Below are positions 1 through 8,921 of a DNA stretch of 64,000 nt, one piece after another. Position numbers and translations under genes: made by a program. The notes under the pieces were generated by a model. That model did no database searches. It was not told where the DNA came from and saw only the letters and a program-made list of their open reading frames with translations. This stretch comes from an uncultured Clostridia bacterium. Lineage in GTDB: Bacteria > Bacillota > Clostridia > TANB77 > CAG-508. The DNA is taken from contig CANPVP010000004.1 in assembly GCA_947581825.1 (NCBI GenBank), forward strand, positions 62,001-126,000, given 5' to 3'. Positions within the stretch are counted from its first letter, which is position 1. Every line of letters starts with the position of its first letter.

Positions 1-282
1 TATTAAATCTAAAACAGTTGGTCTATCAAATTGATCTTTAACTGTTGTTACATATCCTATTGGTTTATTTACAATAATATATATGTGTGATTTTTCTTCA
101 TCTATTTCCACTAATTTGTTTTCAAAAAATATTTTATCTTGCTTAGGATTTATTTTTGTTCCCAATTCTGTTATTATAACATTATTTACTTTAACTTTGC
201 CTTCTAGAATATATTCTTCACATTTTCTTCTTGAAGCAATTCCAGCTTCAGCTAGAAATTTTTGTAATCGAATCTCTTCCAT
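1..282 (-). CDS. rluB: RsuA/RluB-family pseudouridine synthase, N-terminal part (cut by window edge)
   Basis: This frame is missing from the ORF track because it runs off the left edge; about 94 residues are visible. It starts MEEIRLQKFLAEAGIASRR, the usual opening of the S4 RNA-binding domain of RsuA/RluB/RluF enzymes, and continues into the start of the catalytic fold (HIYIIVNKPIGYVTTVKD). The family isomerises single uridines in 16S or 23S rRNA. The ATG at 282 follows a GGGAG ribosome binding site by a few bases. It lies 19 bases downstream of the rluD-type gene on the same strand and is probably co-transcribed with it. The catalytic Asp region is outside the window, so RluB versus RsuA cannot be settled. 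Confidence 0.85.
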   Translation of the reverse strand, partial: MEEIRLQKFLAEAGIASRRKCEEYILEGKVKVNNVIITELGTKINPKQDKIFFENKLVEIDEEKSHIYIIVNKPIGYVTTVKDQFDRPTVLDLI

Positions 283-301
283 TTCGCTCCCTCTTATATT
301 T

Positions 302-1237
302 TTAATCTGTTATTTTTCTATTCTCCAATTCTTTTAATACATTTTCAAATTCAACTGGTAACTCTGCTTCAAGTATCATTTTTTCACTTGTTATAGGGTG
401 CATAAATTCTAATTTTTTTGCATGCAATAATTGTCCTATAATTCCAAATTCATTCTTACCATTTGAATAAGTATAATCTCCAATAACTGGATATCCTATT
501 TCAGATAAATGTACTCTAATTTGATGCGTTCTACCTGTATCTATTTTTATTTCTAATAAAGTATATTTATCATATCTTTGCAGTACTTTAAAATGCGTTA
601 TTGCTTCTTTTCCTTGTTTTGTTACTGCCATTTTTTTTCTGTCTTTTGTACTTCTTCCTATTGGCATATTTATTGTTGCTTCATTTTCTTTGATAATCCC
701 TCTAACTAGAGCTATATATGTCTTCTTAACTTTTCTATCTTTTATTTGTTCACTCATATTAATATGTGCTTTATCATTTTTTGCAATTATTAATAACCCT
801 GAGGTATCTTTATCTAATCTATGAACTATTCCTGGCCTGATTTCTCCTCCTATACCTGATAAAGAATCTTTACATATATTCATAATTGCATTAACTATAG
901 TACCATCAGGATTGCCATTTGCAGGATGAACTACAATTCCTTTAGGTTTGTTTATTACTATTATATCTTTATCCTCATATATAATTTCTAAAGGTATATC
1001 TTGTGCTTTTAAATCAATTTCCTGTGCTTCTTCTTCCTCAATTTCAATAATATCGTTTAAACATACCTTATATGATGCTTTCTGCCTTTTTCCATTAACT
1101 AGTACTTTATCTTTTTCTAATAATCTTTGAATAGCTGTTCTAGATAATTCTGTATTTAAGATTGAAATTACTTTGTCTAATCTTATATTTATATTCTTTT
1201 CGTCAATACAATATTTATTCACCTTAATATTCCTCAT
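302..1237 (-). CDS. rluD: RluA/RluD-family 23S rRNA pseudouridine synthase
   Basis: A 311-residue protein with an N-terminal S4 domain (about residues 17-65, including SRTAIQRLLEKDKVLVNGK) and an RluA-type catalytic domain. The signature HRLDKDTSGLLIIAK carries the catalytic Asp, and the RTHQIRVHLSEIGYPVIGD motif follows near the C-terminus. Length and order match RluD/YlyB, which modify 23S rRNA uridines. Its start overlaps the end of lspA by four bases (ATGA), as is common for this pair in Firmicutes, so the two are translationally coupled. The exact target uridines cannot be read from the sequence. Confidence 0.93.
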   Translation of the reverse strand: MRNIKVNKYCIDEKNINIRLDKVISILNTELSRTAIQRLLEKDKVLVNGKRQKASYKVCLNDIIEIEEEEAQEIDLKAQDIPLEIIYEDKDIIVINKPKGIVVHPANGNPDGTIVNAIMNICKDSLSGIGGEIRPGIVHRLDKDTSGLLIIAKNDKAHINMSEQIKDRKVKKTYIALVRGIIKENEATINMPIGRSTKDRKKMAVTKQGKEAITHFKVLQRYDKYTLLEIKIDTGRTHQIRVHLSEIGYPVIGDYTYSNGKNEFGIIGQLLHAKKLEFMHPITSEKMILEAELPVEFENVLKELENRKITD

Positions 1238-1749
1238 TTCGTACCCTGTTTTTCCTTATTCATGTTTAATTCCTCTTTTGCTTTTGCCACCAATGCAAAT
1301 ACTAGAAGAAACCAACTTACCACTAAGAATATATCTGCTAAGTTACATCTTGGATAACTAGGTATTATCAATAAGTTAATAAAATCTACTACATATCCTC
1401 TAAAAATTCTATCAATTAAATTGCTTAAGCCTCCTGCTACAGCTGTACTGAGTAAAAACATAGTTTTTGGTCCGATTTTTTCTCTTTGCATTATCATAAA
1501 TCTAATTATTATTGCAATAACAATAATATTAGAACCTATTATTAGCATTTTGCTATCTCCTTGTGCAATTCCAAAAGCTATCCCTGTATTTTCTAAATAG
1601 CTAAAACTTAATACGTTTTTTATAATTACTTGCTCTTTTTCTTTTGTAAACCTTATTGCATATAATTTAGTTAATTGTTCTACAATTATTAATACAATTA
1701 TTAATGTTAAAACTCTTACAAATCTGTTAGATGTTTTCTCTTTTTTCAT
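1234..1749 (-). CDS. lspA: Lipoprotein signal peptidase (signal peptidase II)
   Basis: A 171-residue integral membrane aspartyl protease with four predicted membrane segments. It cleaves the signal peptide of prolipoproteins after diacylglyceryl transfer. Family motifs are present: ENTGIAFG early on, and SNLIDRIFRGYVVDFI with the two catalytic Asp residues. The start ATG has a GGAG ribosome binding site. It overlaps the rluD-type gene by four bases and follows the large membrane protein after 18 bases, suggesting one minus-strand transcript. Length is normal for the family. Confidence 0.95.
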   Translation of the reverse strand: MKKEKTSNRFVRVLTLIIVLIIVEQLTKLYAIRFTKEKEQVIIKNVLSFSYLENTGIAFGIAQGDSKMLIIGSNIIVIAIIIRFMIMQREKIGPKTMFLLSTAVAGGLSNLIDRIFRGYVVDFINLLIIPSYPRCNLADIFLVVSWFLLVFALVAKAKEELNMNKEKQGTK

Positions 1750-1767
1750 TTTTGGCTCCTTAACACA

Positions 1768-3387
1768 TTACTTTTTAGATTTTTCTAACTTTCTCTCGTA
1801 TATAACAAAAGAAGCATCTGAATATATTTCATTGTAATTATCATCATCTTCTAAATCTGAATTCAAATCACTATCTTTATATAGTATAACATGCGTAATT
1901 CCATATTTCTCAAACATTTCTTCATAATCTGCATGTTCATATTCTGTATCTATAAAATCTCTAAAAATATCTCTATCACCATTAAATTCTGGAGAATATA
2001 AATCAGCTCTTGAATCTATAAATACTGGTATATCACAATATAATAAATAACTGCCGTAATTGTATTCATTAAATAATTTTATTTCATTTAAGTCTAAATT
2101 TTCTTTAATAAATTCTGCTGCATATACAGGATATGAATTCTCATCAACATATACCTCTTCATTTTTATCATCATATACAAGCACCACTAATATTGCCATT
2201 GCAACTATAAAAATTAGTATTCCGACTTTATCAGTTAGCTCTTTAATTAATCCTTCAATTATCTTTTTATAATCTCTATCTAAAACTTGACTTAATAATC
2301 TTGCAATAATTAGACCTCCTAATAAAACTAATAAAGAAAACTGTCTTTGTGATTTTATTGTAAGATATGATAAGCCTAATAACATAAATAAATCTGATAA
2401 TCTTATTTTATTATCTAAGAAACCTATAATAAAAATATAAATGGCAAATACAATAGTATATTTGACTTCATCAGCCAATACTATTGGTTGATGCTCATTA
2501 ATATTATCAGTAGTTGTTCCCATCATAGTTTTTGCTAAATATGTATATGGCTCAAAAGTATTTTGTGGAGTAATTAAACCTGTAATAGCACATACTACAA
2601 TAACTAAAATTAACCATTTAATATTTCCATTTCTTACTATTTTTATTTTATATGGATTTTCTCTTTTTAACTCTAATTTCTCTTTTATTTTATTTAATTC
2701 TTCTAATTTATTTTCATATAATTCTTGTTTTTCTTTATTATCTTTTTTCTTAAATTTTTTAATTTTTAATTTTATTTTAAAATATTTTAGCCAATATATA
2801 TAATCTATTGATAATAAATATTCTGCTAGATATGGTAAAAACAAAATAAATAAGAATGGCCATACTGCCACATGCATATTCGCTACTAATAAGAAGCTTA
2901 TTACTAAACCTATAGCATATCTTATTTTATGATTTTCTAAGAACTTTTCTATAAAATAGATTACCCATACCATTATAATAAAAGAAACTAGCTGTGCTCT
3001 CGCAGCTATAAAGCTCTCTAAACAATACATTGCTCCTAATGTTGCAATTACTGACACAATCATATTTTTATTTAGTTTAAGATTTACTATATATAAACTC
3101 AGCCCCAAAATTGCAGAAAATACTACCGTAGATATATATATAGCTGTTAATCCACCTATTGAATATATTAAATATATCATAACATCATATAACCAATGAG
3201 GATATGTATATATAAGGTCTTCATGCCATGAGAATGGATCCTGCATATCTACACCATTTTGCAATATGTGTTCACCTATTTTTATAGTATAGAAAGTATC
3301 ATTTTGCAATTCTACAGGTGCCAATGCCATTGAAAATATTATAATACCTAAAATTGAAATAATCATAAATATTTTTTTATTCTTCAT
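1768..3387 (-). CDS. Polytopic membrane protein, GT-C glycosyltransferase-like
   Basis: A 539-residue protein with a signal-anchor-like N-terminus and roughly ten hydrophobic segments. These are interrupted by a very basic cytoplasmic loop at about residues 205-245 (KIKLKIKKFKKKDNKEK). After the first membrane segment comes a loop with acidic residues (NDTFYTIKIGEHILQNG, then DPFSWHED), the layout seen in GT-C-type membrane glycosyltransferases that use lipid-linked sugars. The soluble C-terminal part contains FNEYNYGSYLLY and FIDSRADLY. I recognise the general architecture only; substrate and acceptor are unknown. It has its own AGGAG ribosome binding site and heads the lspA-rluD group. Confidence 0.6.
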   Translation of the reverse strand: MKNKKIFMIISILGIIIFSMALAPVELQNDTFYTIKIGEHILQNGVDMQDPFSWHEDLIYTYPHWLYDVMIYLIYSIGGLTAIYISTVVFSAILGLSLYIVNLKLNKNMIVSVIATLGAMYCLESFIAARAQLVSFIIMVWVIYFIEKFLENHKIRYAIGLVISFLLVANMHVAVWPFLFILFLPYLAEYLLSIDYIYWLKYFKIKLKIKKFKKKDNKEKQELYENKLEELNKIKEKLELKRENPYKIKIVRNGNIKWLILVIVVCAITGLITPQNTFEPYTYLAKTMMGTTTDNINEHQPIVLADEVKYTIVFAIYIFIIGFLDNKIRLSDLFMLLGLSYLTIKSQRQFSLLVLLGGLIIARLLSQVLDRDYKKIIEGLIKELTDKVGILIFIVAMAILVVLVYDDKNEEVYVDENSYPVYAAEFIKENLDLNEIKLFNEYNYGSYLLYCDIPVFIDSRADLYSPEFNGDRDIFRDFIDTEYEHADYEEMFEKYGITHVILYKDSDLNSDLEDDDNYNEIYSDASFVIYERKLEKSKK

Positions 3388-3587
3388 TTTTATTCTCCTT
3401 TAGAAAATTCAATCTTCGCTTTATAAAACAAATACATTATACAAAAAAAGCTTCAAAAGTACAAGCCCTCTTTTAATATATAAAATAGATACCAAATTTT
3501 AAATAATAAGTTATTAAGAATTTATAACATTTCCATAATTATCTTATATGGAACTTTTCTCTTTATTCGAATAAAAAAAAACTCCCA

Positions 3588-3622
3588 CCAAAAAAGAGCT
3601 ACAATATTAATATGCAACTCTT
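3588..3622 (-). terminator. Rho-independent terminator after the 3.6-kb small membrane gene
   Basis: On the minus strand an imperfect hairpin with AAGAGTTGCA and TGTAGCTCTT arms is followed by TTTTTT. It lies just past the stop of the gene at 3646-3975. Confidence 0.6.
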
Positions 3623-3645
3623 ATATTTTTTTATATTCTATTTTT

Positions 3646-3975
3646 TTATCCTACCCATCTAATAACTTTAATATCTTTATATGTAGTTAATACCTGATTG
3701 TATTTTGAATAATCTTCTTCCCAAAGTTCATTTGGAACCTTTTCAAATGCTGAAAATACTTCTTCTGCTTCCTTTAAAAATAATATTTGCTCTTGTGCAC
3801 TAAACTTTTCATATTTCTTAGAAAAAACATACAACTTATCTAGCATCTCATTAGCCTGTATAAATCTGAAAAAATCTTTAACTGTCATTCCTGCCATTTT
3901 TATTTGTAAATAAGCAAAACCTACTAATGCAAATATTAAAAATAATAAAATATATATCAATTTAATTATCAACAT
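3646..3975 (-). CDS. Small single-pass membrane protein of unknown function
   Basis: About 109 residues: one N-terminal hydrophobic helix (LIIKLIYILLFLIFALVGFAYL) followed by a soluble, charged helical domain. No family was recognised. The track starts it at a GTG at 3984, but that GTG lies inside the AGAGGGTG ribosome binding site. The ATG at 3975 has correct spacing and is preferred. It is a monocistronic gene, divergent from rplM, with its own promoter (TTGCAT-17-TATAAT) and terminator. Confidence 0.7.
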   Translation of the reverse strand: MLIIKLIYILLFLIFALVGFAYLQIKMAGMTVKDFFRFIQANEMLDKLYVFSKKYEKFSAQEQILFLKEAEEVFSAFEKVPNELWEEDYSKYNQVLTTYKDIKVIRWVG

Positions 3976-4005
3976 AATAATCACCCTCTTTTTAACCCTA
4001 TGAAC

Positions 4006-4034
4006 ATTATACCATAATTTGGATATAAATGCAA
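4006..4034 (-). promoter_or_regulatory. Sigma-A-type promoter for the small membrane gene
   Basis: Minus strand reads TTGCAT, 17 bases, TATAAT, about 30 bases upstream of the ATG at 3975. It lies back to back with the rplM promoter. Confidence 0.7.
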
Positions 4035-4051
4035 ATTTTATGCTTAAATGG

Positions 4052-4080
4052 TTGACTTTTACATAAATTTATATTAAAAT
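4052..4080 (+). promoter_or_regulatory. Sigma-A-type promoter of rplM-rpsI
   Basis: TTGACT, a 17-base spacer and TAAAAT, about 115 bases before rplM. The transcript would begin just before the leader hairpin at 4103. Confidence 0.75.
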
Positions 4081-4102
4081 ATATTAGCATTATATCGATA
4101 TG

Positions 4103-4143
4103 TTGTAAATATATAACTTCTCCCCGGTAGTTTATATTTACAA
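4103..4143 (+). promoter_or_regulatory. Leader hairpin upstream of rplM (probable L13 autoregulatory leader)
   Basis: TTGTAAATATA and TATATTTACAA arms enclose an internal TAACTTCTCCCCGGTAGTT segment that can extend the stem. An RNA leader called the L13 leader is known ahead of rplM in Firmicutes. Position and shape fit, but I matched no covariance model. It is in the 5' UTR between promoter and start codon. Confidence 0.6.
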
Positions 4144-4195
4144 ATCATATTAAAAAATTTAGAAATTAAATAATGAATGGAGGGTATTAACTACC

Positions 4196-4630
4196 ATGAA
4201 TAATACAACATATAGTATAAAAGAAAATGAAATCGAAAGAAAATGGTATATAATTGATGCAACTAATAAACCTTTAGGTAGAGTTGCTACTGAAGCTGCT
4301 AAATTATTAAGAGGAAAACATAAACCTACTTTCACACCAAATTTAGATGTAGGTGATCATGTAATAATTATTAATTGTAGTAAAGTTATTTTAACTGGTA
4401 ATAAAATGAATCAAAAAGTTTACAGACATCACTCAGGATATATTGGTGGAATGAAAGAAATCGTTGCTAAAGATATGTTAGCTAACAGTCCTGAAAAAGC
4501 TTTAACTTTAGCTATTAAAGGAATGCTTCCACACAATAGTTTAGGAAGACAATCAATAAAAAAATTAAGAGTATATGCTGGTAGTGAGCATGAAAATCAA
4601 GCTCAGAAGCCAGAAATATGGAACTTCTAA
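4196..4630 (+). CDS. rplM: 50S ribosomal protein L13
   Basis: A 144-residue protein matching bacterial L13 end to end: [16 protein letters not shown] near the start, then [28 protein letters not shown] and the conserved [10 protein letters not shown]. It is an early-assembling large-subunit protein bound to 23S rRNA. The ATG follows GGAGGG. It forms the usual two-gene operon with rpsI, 26 bases downstream, behind a leader hairpin that probably gives feedback control. Confidence 0.98.
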   Translation: MNNTTYSIKENEIERKWYIIDATNKPLGRVATEAAKLLRGKHKPTFTPNLDVGDHVIIINCSKVILTGNKMNQKVYRHHSGYIGGMKEIVAKDMLANSPEKALTLAIKGMLPHNSLGRQSIKKLRVYAGSEHENQAQKPEIWNF

Positions 4631-4656
4631 TTAAATAGTGTAAGGAGGAAAAATAA

Positions 4657-5064
4657 ATGCCAAAAGCAAAATCAGAAAAAATAGTATTTTATGGTACTGG
4701 TAGAAGAAAAAGTTCAATTGCTAGAGTACGTTTAGTAGAAGGAACTGGAGTTATAACAATAAACGGTGTAGATATAGATGATTATTTAGGTTTAGATACT
4801 TTAAAAGTTATAGTTAAACAACCACTAAATGCAACTAATACATTAGCTAAATATGATGTTATTGCTAAAGTAAGTGGTGGTGGATTTACAGGTCAAGCTG
4901 GTGCAATCCGTCATGGTATAGCAAGAGCTTTATTAGAAGCTAATAGTGAATTTAGACCAATATTAAAATCAAGCGGATTCTTAACAAGAGATCCTCGTAT
5001 GAAAGAAAGAAAGAAATATGGTCTTAAGAAAGCTAGAAAAGCACCACAATTTTCAAAGAGATAA
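4657..5064 (+). CDS. rpsI: 30S ribosomal protein S9
   Basis: A 135-residue S9, with [15 protein letters not shown] near the start, [19 protein letters not shown] in the middle and the basic [17 protein letters not shown] tail that reaches the P-site tRNA anticodon region. The AGGAGG ribosome binding site is strong. Second gene of the rplM operon, ended by a strong hairpin terminator shared with the convergent valS gene. Confidence 0.98.
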   Translation: MPKAKSEKIVFYGTGRRKSSIARVRLVEGTGVITINGVDIDDYLGLDTLKVIVKQPLNATNTLAKYDVIAKVSGGGFTGQAGAIRHGIARALLEANSEFRPILKSSGFLTRDPRMKERKKYGLKKARKAPQFSKR

Positions 5065-5071
5065 AATTAAA

Positions 5072-5119
5072 AGTGAAAAAAACTCGAAAGTTTTATACTT
5101 TCGAGTTTTTTATTTCACT
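5072..5119. terminator. Bidirectional terminator between rpsI and valS
   Basis: ACTCGAAAG and CTTTCGAGT arms with A/T runs on both sides, flanked by outer GTGAA/TTCAC pairing. It serves rpsI on plus and valS on minus. Confidence 0.9.
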
Positions 5120-5120
5120 C

Positions 5121-7796
5121 TTATAATTCTTTTAGTCTTTCTTCTATGTTTTTAAGCAAATCTTGATATTTTTCAAGTTTATCTTTTTCTTCTTGTATTT
5201 TGGTTTCTGGTGCCTTTGAAACAAAACCTGGATTATTTAGCATTTTACTTGCTCTTTCTATCTCTGCTTCTATTTTTTTCTTCTCCCCCTCTAGTCTAAC
5301 TCTTTCTGCTTTTAAATCAACTAATTCTTCAAGTGGTATAAATAATTCAATATCTTCACCTAATATTGATATAGCATTTTTTGCAATTCCTTCTTTATCG
5401 CTTTGAACTATTATATCTTCTGCAAAACCTAATTTTTTCAAAAAGTTTTCAGATTCTTTTATCATTTCTTGGTAGTCCTTAGTAACAAATATTAATTTTG
5501 ATTTTTTAGAAGGATGAACATTCATTTTAGCTCTTATATTTCTTATTTCTACTATAATTTCTTTTATCTTTTCCATCATCTCTTCTTCTTTTTCAAAGCT
5601 AATTTTTTCATGATACTTTGGCCATTTGCTTACCATTAATTCTTTGTCATTGTATTTGGCTAAAGAAGAATATACTTTAGATGTTATAAATGGCATTATT
5701 GGATGTAATAATTTTAAAGCTAACCCAAATACATAATCTAAGCACCAACAAACTGATATTTTTTCTTCTTTATCTTCACTATATAATCTTGTTTTTGCAA
5801 TTTCAATATACCAATCACAAAATTCATTCCATATGAAATTGTACATTTTCTCTAACGCAACACCAAAATCATAGTTTTCAATATTTTGTGTAACATCCTT
5901 AATTAATGTATTTAGTTTATTTATTATCCATCTATCTTCTATCTTTAATAAACTAGATTTAAATTCTTTTTTCTCTTTATCATAAACTTTTTCATGGAAC
6001 TCTATAATATCTTTATCTTCTACTGAATTCATTGTTATAAATTTTGCTGCATTCCATATTTTATTACAGAAATTAGATGCTTGCTCTAATTTCTCTGGCA
6101 TAAATTTAATATCATTTCCTGCTGAAATTCCATATATTAGAGAAAATCTTAAACTATCCGTTCCATATTTTTCTATTATATCTAATGGATCTATTCCATT
6201 TCCTAATGATTTAGACATTTTTCTTCCTTGGCTATCTCTAACTATCCCATGTATTAACACATCTGAAAATGGCTTTTCTCCCATACATTCCATTCCTGAG
6301 AAAATCATTCTAGCAACCCAAAATGTTATAATATCATATCCTGTAACCAACACATTTGTTGGATAAAATCTTTTTAAATCTTCTGAATTTTTATTTGGCC
6401 AACCTAAAGTTGAAAAAGGCCATAAAGCTGAACTAAACCATGTATCTAGAGTATCTTTATCTTGATTAATATTTTTACTTCCACACTTCTCACATTTACC
6501 TGGATTTTCTTTAGAAACAGTTATATGTCCACATTCATCGCAATAATATGCTGGTATTCTATGGCCCCACCATATTTGACGTGAAATACACCAATCCTGT
6601 ATATTATTCATCCAGTTAAAGTATGTTTTTTCATATTTTTTAGGTATAAACTTTATAGCTCCATTTTGAACTTTCTCTATTGCTGGCTTTGCTAGTTCAC
6701 TCATTTTTACAAACCATTGATTTGATATTTTTGGTTCTATTGTATGCTTACATCTTTCACATTTTGCAACATTATGTGTATATGCTTCTTCTTTTACTAA
6801 AGCCCCTATTTCTTTTAATTTCTCAACAATCTTTATTCTAGCTTCTTTTAACTCCATACCTTTATATTCTGGAACTAAATCGCCCATTTTAAAATCTTTG
6901 TCAAATACTTCAATTATTTCTAGATTGTGTCTTAATCCTGCTTGATAGTCATTCATATCATGAGCTGGAGTTATCTTAACACAACCTGTTCCAAATTCTT
7001 TTTCAACAAAAGGATCTGCTATAATTGGAATTTCTTTATTCATAATAGGTAAAATACATTTTTTTCCTACTATATCTTTATATCGTTCATCACTTGGATG
7101 TACTGCAACAGCAGTATCTCCTAGCATTGTTTCTGGTCTAGTAGTTGCTACTACTACATATTTATCTTTTTCTCCTACTATTGGATATCTTATATGCCAT
7201 AAGTGTGAATCTTCTTCATGATACTCAACCTCTATGTCTGATACTGATGTATTACAATTTGTACACCAGTTAACCATTCTCCTACCTCTATAAATATATC
7301 CTTTTTTATATAAATTCAAAAACTGTTCTAAAACTGCATTTGACATTCCCTCATCTAATGTAAATCTAGAACGTTCCCAGTCACAAGAACATCCCAATTT
7401 TCTTTGTTGTGTTTGAATTGTATCACCATATAAACGTGTCCAAGCCCAAGCTTCTTCTAAAAATTTTTCTCTTCCTATTTCATATTTTGTTTTTCCTTCA
7501 TTTCTTAATTTTTCAACTACTTTCATTTCTGTTGAAATAGCAGAATGGTCTGTTCCTGGTAACCATAAAGTTTCAAATCCCTGCATTCTCTTAAATCTTA
7601 TTAGTATATCTTGTAAAGTATCATCTAATGCATGCCCCATATGTAATTTTCCTGTTACGTTTGGTGGTGGCATCATTATACAAAAAGATTCTGCCCCCTC
7701 TTTTTTTACTGGCTTAAAATATCCTTTTTCTTCCCATTCTTTATATAAGGATTCTTCAAAATCTTTTGGATTATATTTTTCACTAAGTTTTTCCAA
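5121..7796 (-). CDS. valS: Valyl-tRNA synthetase
   Basis: A class I synthetase charging tRNA-Val, about 891 residues. It shows PPPNVTGKLHMGHALD (HIGH-type motif), an editing domain with ATTRPETMLGDTAVAVHP, WCISRQIWWGHRIP, the KMSKSLGN loop, an anticodon-binding helical domain and a C-terminal coiled-coil arm (KAERVRLEGEKKKIEAEIE). The track begins at a TTG at 7811 with no ribosome binding site. A second TTG five codons later (7796) sits eight bases after GGAGG, so I prefer it. The gene follows an unknown ORF and a T-box with a GUA specifier, so expression should rise when tRNA-Val is uncharged. Confidence 0.97.
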   Translation of the reverse strand: MEKLSEKYNPKDFEESLYKEWEEKGYFKPVKKEGAESFCIMMPPPNVTGKLHMGHALDDTLQDILIRFKRMQGFETLWLPGTDHSAISTEMKVVEKLRNEGKTKYEIGREKFLEEAWAWTRLYGDTIQTQQRKLGCSCDWERSRFTLDEGMSNAVLEQFLNLYKKGYIYRGRRMVNWCTNCNTSVSDIEVEYHEEDSHLWHIRYPIVGEKDKYVVVATTRPETMLGDTAVAVHPSDERYKDIVGKKCILPIMNKEIPIIADPFVEKEFGTGCVKITPAHDMNDYQAGLRHNLEIIEVFDKDFKMGDLVPEYKGMELKEARIKIVEKLKEIGALVKEEAYTHNVAKCERCKHTIEPKISNQWFVKMSELAKPAIEKVQNGAIKFIPKKYEKTYFNWMNNIQDWCISRQIWWGHRIPAYYCDECGHITVSKENPGKCEKCGSKNINQDKDTLDTWFSSALWPFSTLGWPNKNSEDLKRFYPTNVLVTGYDIITFWVARMIFSGMECMGEKPFSDVLIHGIVRDSQGRKMSKSLGNGIDPLDIIEKYGTDSLRFSLIYGISAGNDIKFMPEKLEQASNFCNKIWNAAKFITMNSVEDKDIIEFHEKVYDKEKKEFKSSLLKIEDRWIINKLNTLIKDVTQNIENYDFGVALEKMYNFIWNEFCDWYIEIAKTRLYSEDKEEKISVCWCLDYVFGLALKLLHPIMPFITSKVYSSLAKYNDKELMVSKWPKYHEKISFEKEEEMMEKIKEIIVEIRNIRAKMNVHPSKKSKLIFVTKDYQEMIKESENFLKKLGFAEDIIVQSDKEGIAKNAISILGEDIELFIPLEELVDLKAERVRLEGEKKKIEAEIERASKMLNNPGFVSKAPETKIQEEKDKLEKYQDLLKNIEERLKEL

Positions 7797-7826
7797 TGTC
7801 TCTTCCTCCAATCTTTTTGATTTTTG

Positions 7827-8585
7827 TTATTTTATTTGACTTTCGTCTTTTTCATTCTCTACTGCTTCTGGCTCTCCTTTTTGAGTTTTGCTTTCTAATA
7901 CTTTAAAAACTAGATTTATTGTACTTGACCCCAATAATCTCTTCATTTCAGTTTTTATTTTACTGTCCTCAATTTTACTATTCTCTGAATTAAGTTTTTC
8001 TTTTATACTTTTTAGTCTATTAAAATCTTCTTGAGATATGTCAGGATTTGGTTCATTTAAAATTGAACCTAATTTTTGTTGAATAAATATAAAATCATTT
8101 TGTTCCTCTGTTAAATTCCAACCTTCTATAATGCTAACAACTCCACTATTAACTTTCTTTGCAGATTTTTTTAATTCTTCAATTTCGCTATCTAATGATA
8201 AGCCTTTTTTTTGTATTTCATTTGCTCTATCTCTTCCAATTATCCCAACATACAAATCTCTCTTTTTCTTTTTTACTGTTTCTTCAAGTGCTGAAGGAGC
8301 CACATTTTCTAATTGTTTTTGACATTTTTCTATTTTTCTTTCAATAGGTATTTTCCATTCTGCTACAGCCATTGTATCATTATAATTTATTTCTATTGCA
8401 ATCTTTTTTAGTGCTTCATACCTTTCAAAAGTAGGTAAATTATCACATTCTCTGTATCTTTCTGGATTTTGTATTATTTTTTCTAGCAATTTTATTTTTT
8501 CCTTAATAAAAGCTTCATCGTTTTCTCCTAAGCCATCTTCTTGCAAAAACTCTGTTATTAGTTTTATCTCTTGTTGTATTGTCAT
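7827..8585 (-). CDS. Unknown helical protein between the Val T-box and valS
   Basis: A 252-residue, highly charged, mostly helical protein with no signal peptide or membrane segment and no family I recognise. Lys/Glu-rich coiled-coil stretches run through it (KEKIKLLEKIIQNPERY; KKKKRDLYVGIIGRDRANEI), and the tail is acidic and probably disordered. It has a GGAGATG ribosome binding site and sits between the T-box leader and valS, with about 30 bases to the valS start. It is therefore expressed under valine-tRNA control. Nothing in the sequence indicates catalysis. It could be a scaffold or an RNA- or protein-binding accessory. Confidence 0.7.
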   Translation of the reverse strand: MTIQQEIKLITEFLQEDGLGENDEAFIKEKIKLLEKIIQNPERYRECDNLPTFERYEALKKIAIEINYNDTMAVAEWKIPIERKIEKCQKQLENVAPSALEETVKKKKRDLYVGIIGRDRANEIQKKGLSLDSEIEELKKSAKKVNSGVVSIIEGWNLTEEQNDFIFIQQKLGSILNEPNPDISQEDFNRLKSIKEKLNSENSKIEDSKIKTEMKRLLGSSTINLVFKVLESKTQKGEPEAVENEKDESQIK

Positions 8586-8630
8586 AATTCATCACATCTC
8601 CTTTTTATTATTTGGGTAAACTAATGCATA

Positions 8631-8870
8631 AAGACCTCACCCTACATAAGGGCGAGGTCTTATCTCACGGTACCACCTTAATTAATATATAATCAAAAAA
8701 TTATATACACTTTACTAGCTTTTAACGTTGCTAAAACGAATATACCTACTTTTATTTTCGATATATCAACTCCAAAGCTACCTTCGGTTTTCTTTTCTAT
8801 AAGAAGCTCCCAGCCATAACTTCTTTTCTCTAAAATAGTAAGTAAAACCTACTCCTCTTCTTCATCGTTT
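8631..8870 (-). promoter_or_regulatory. T-box riboswitch, valine specifier
   Basis: The minus strand carries the T-box sequence AAGGTGGTACCGTG (8667-8680), followed by a terminator hairpin with AAGACCTC and GAGGTCTT arms (8631-8661). Stem I begins at about 8868, with an AGTA specifier-loop strand at 8847-8853. The 3' specifier strand reads GAAGGTAGC, giving a GTA (Val) codon at 8779-8781. Uncharged tRNA-Val should pair here and at the TGG bulge to favour the antiterminator. The downstream valS agrees with the specifier. The U-run after the terminator is weak (TTTAT). Confidence 0.92.
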
Positions 8871-8887
8871 TTTTATTTAATGGTTAT

Positions 8888-8916
8888 ATTATATCACTAA
8901 TTTTTATTTATTACAA
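8888..8916 (-). promoter_or_regulatory. Sigma-A-type promoter of the T-box/valS operon
   Basis: Minus strand TTGTAA, 17 bases, TATAAT, ending about 18 bases before the T-box stem I. Confidence 0.75.
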
Positions 8917-8921
8917 TACTT

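Noticed and set aside
83-337. Plus-strand ORF of 84 residues
   Set aside because: Shadow of the cut rluB-type gene on the minus strand.
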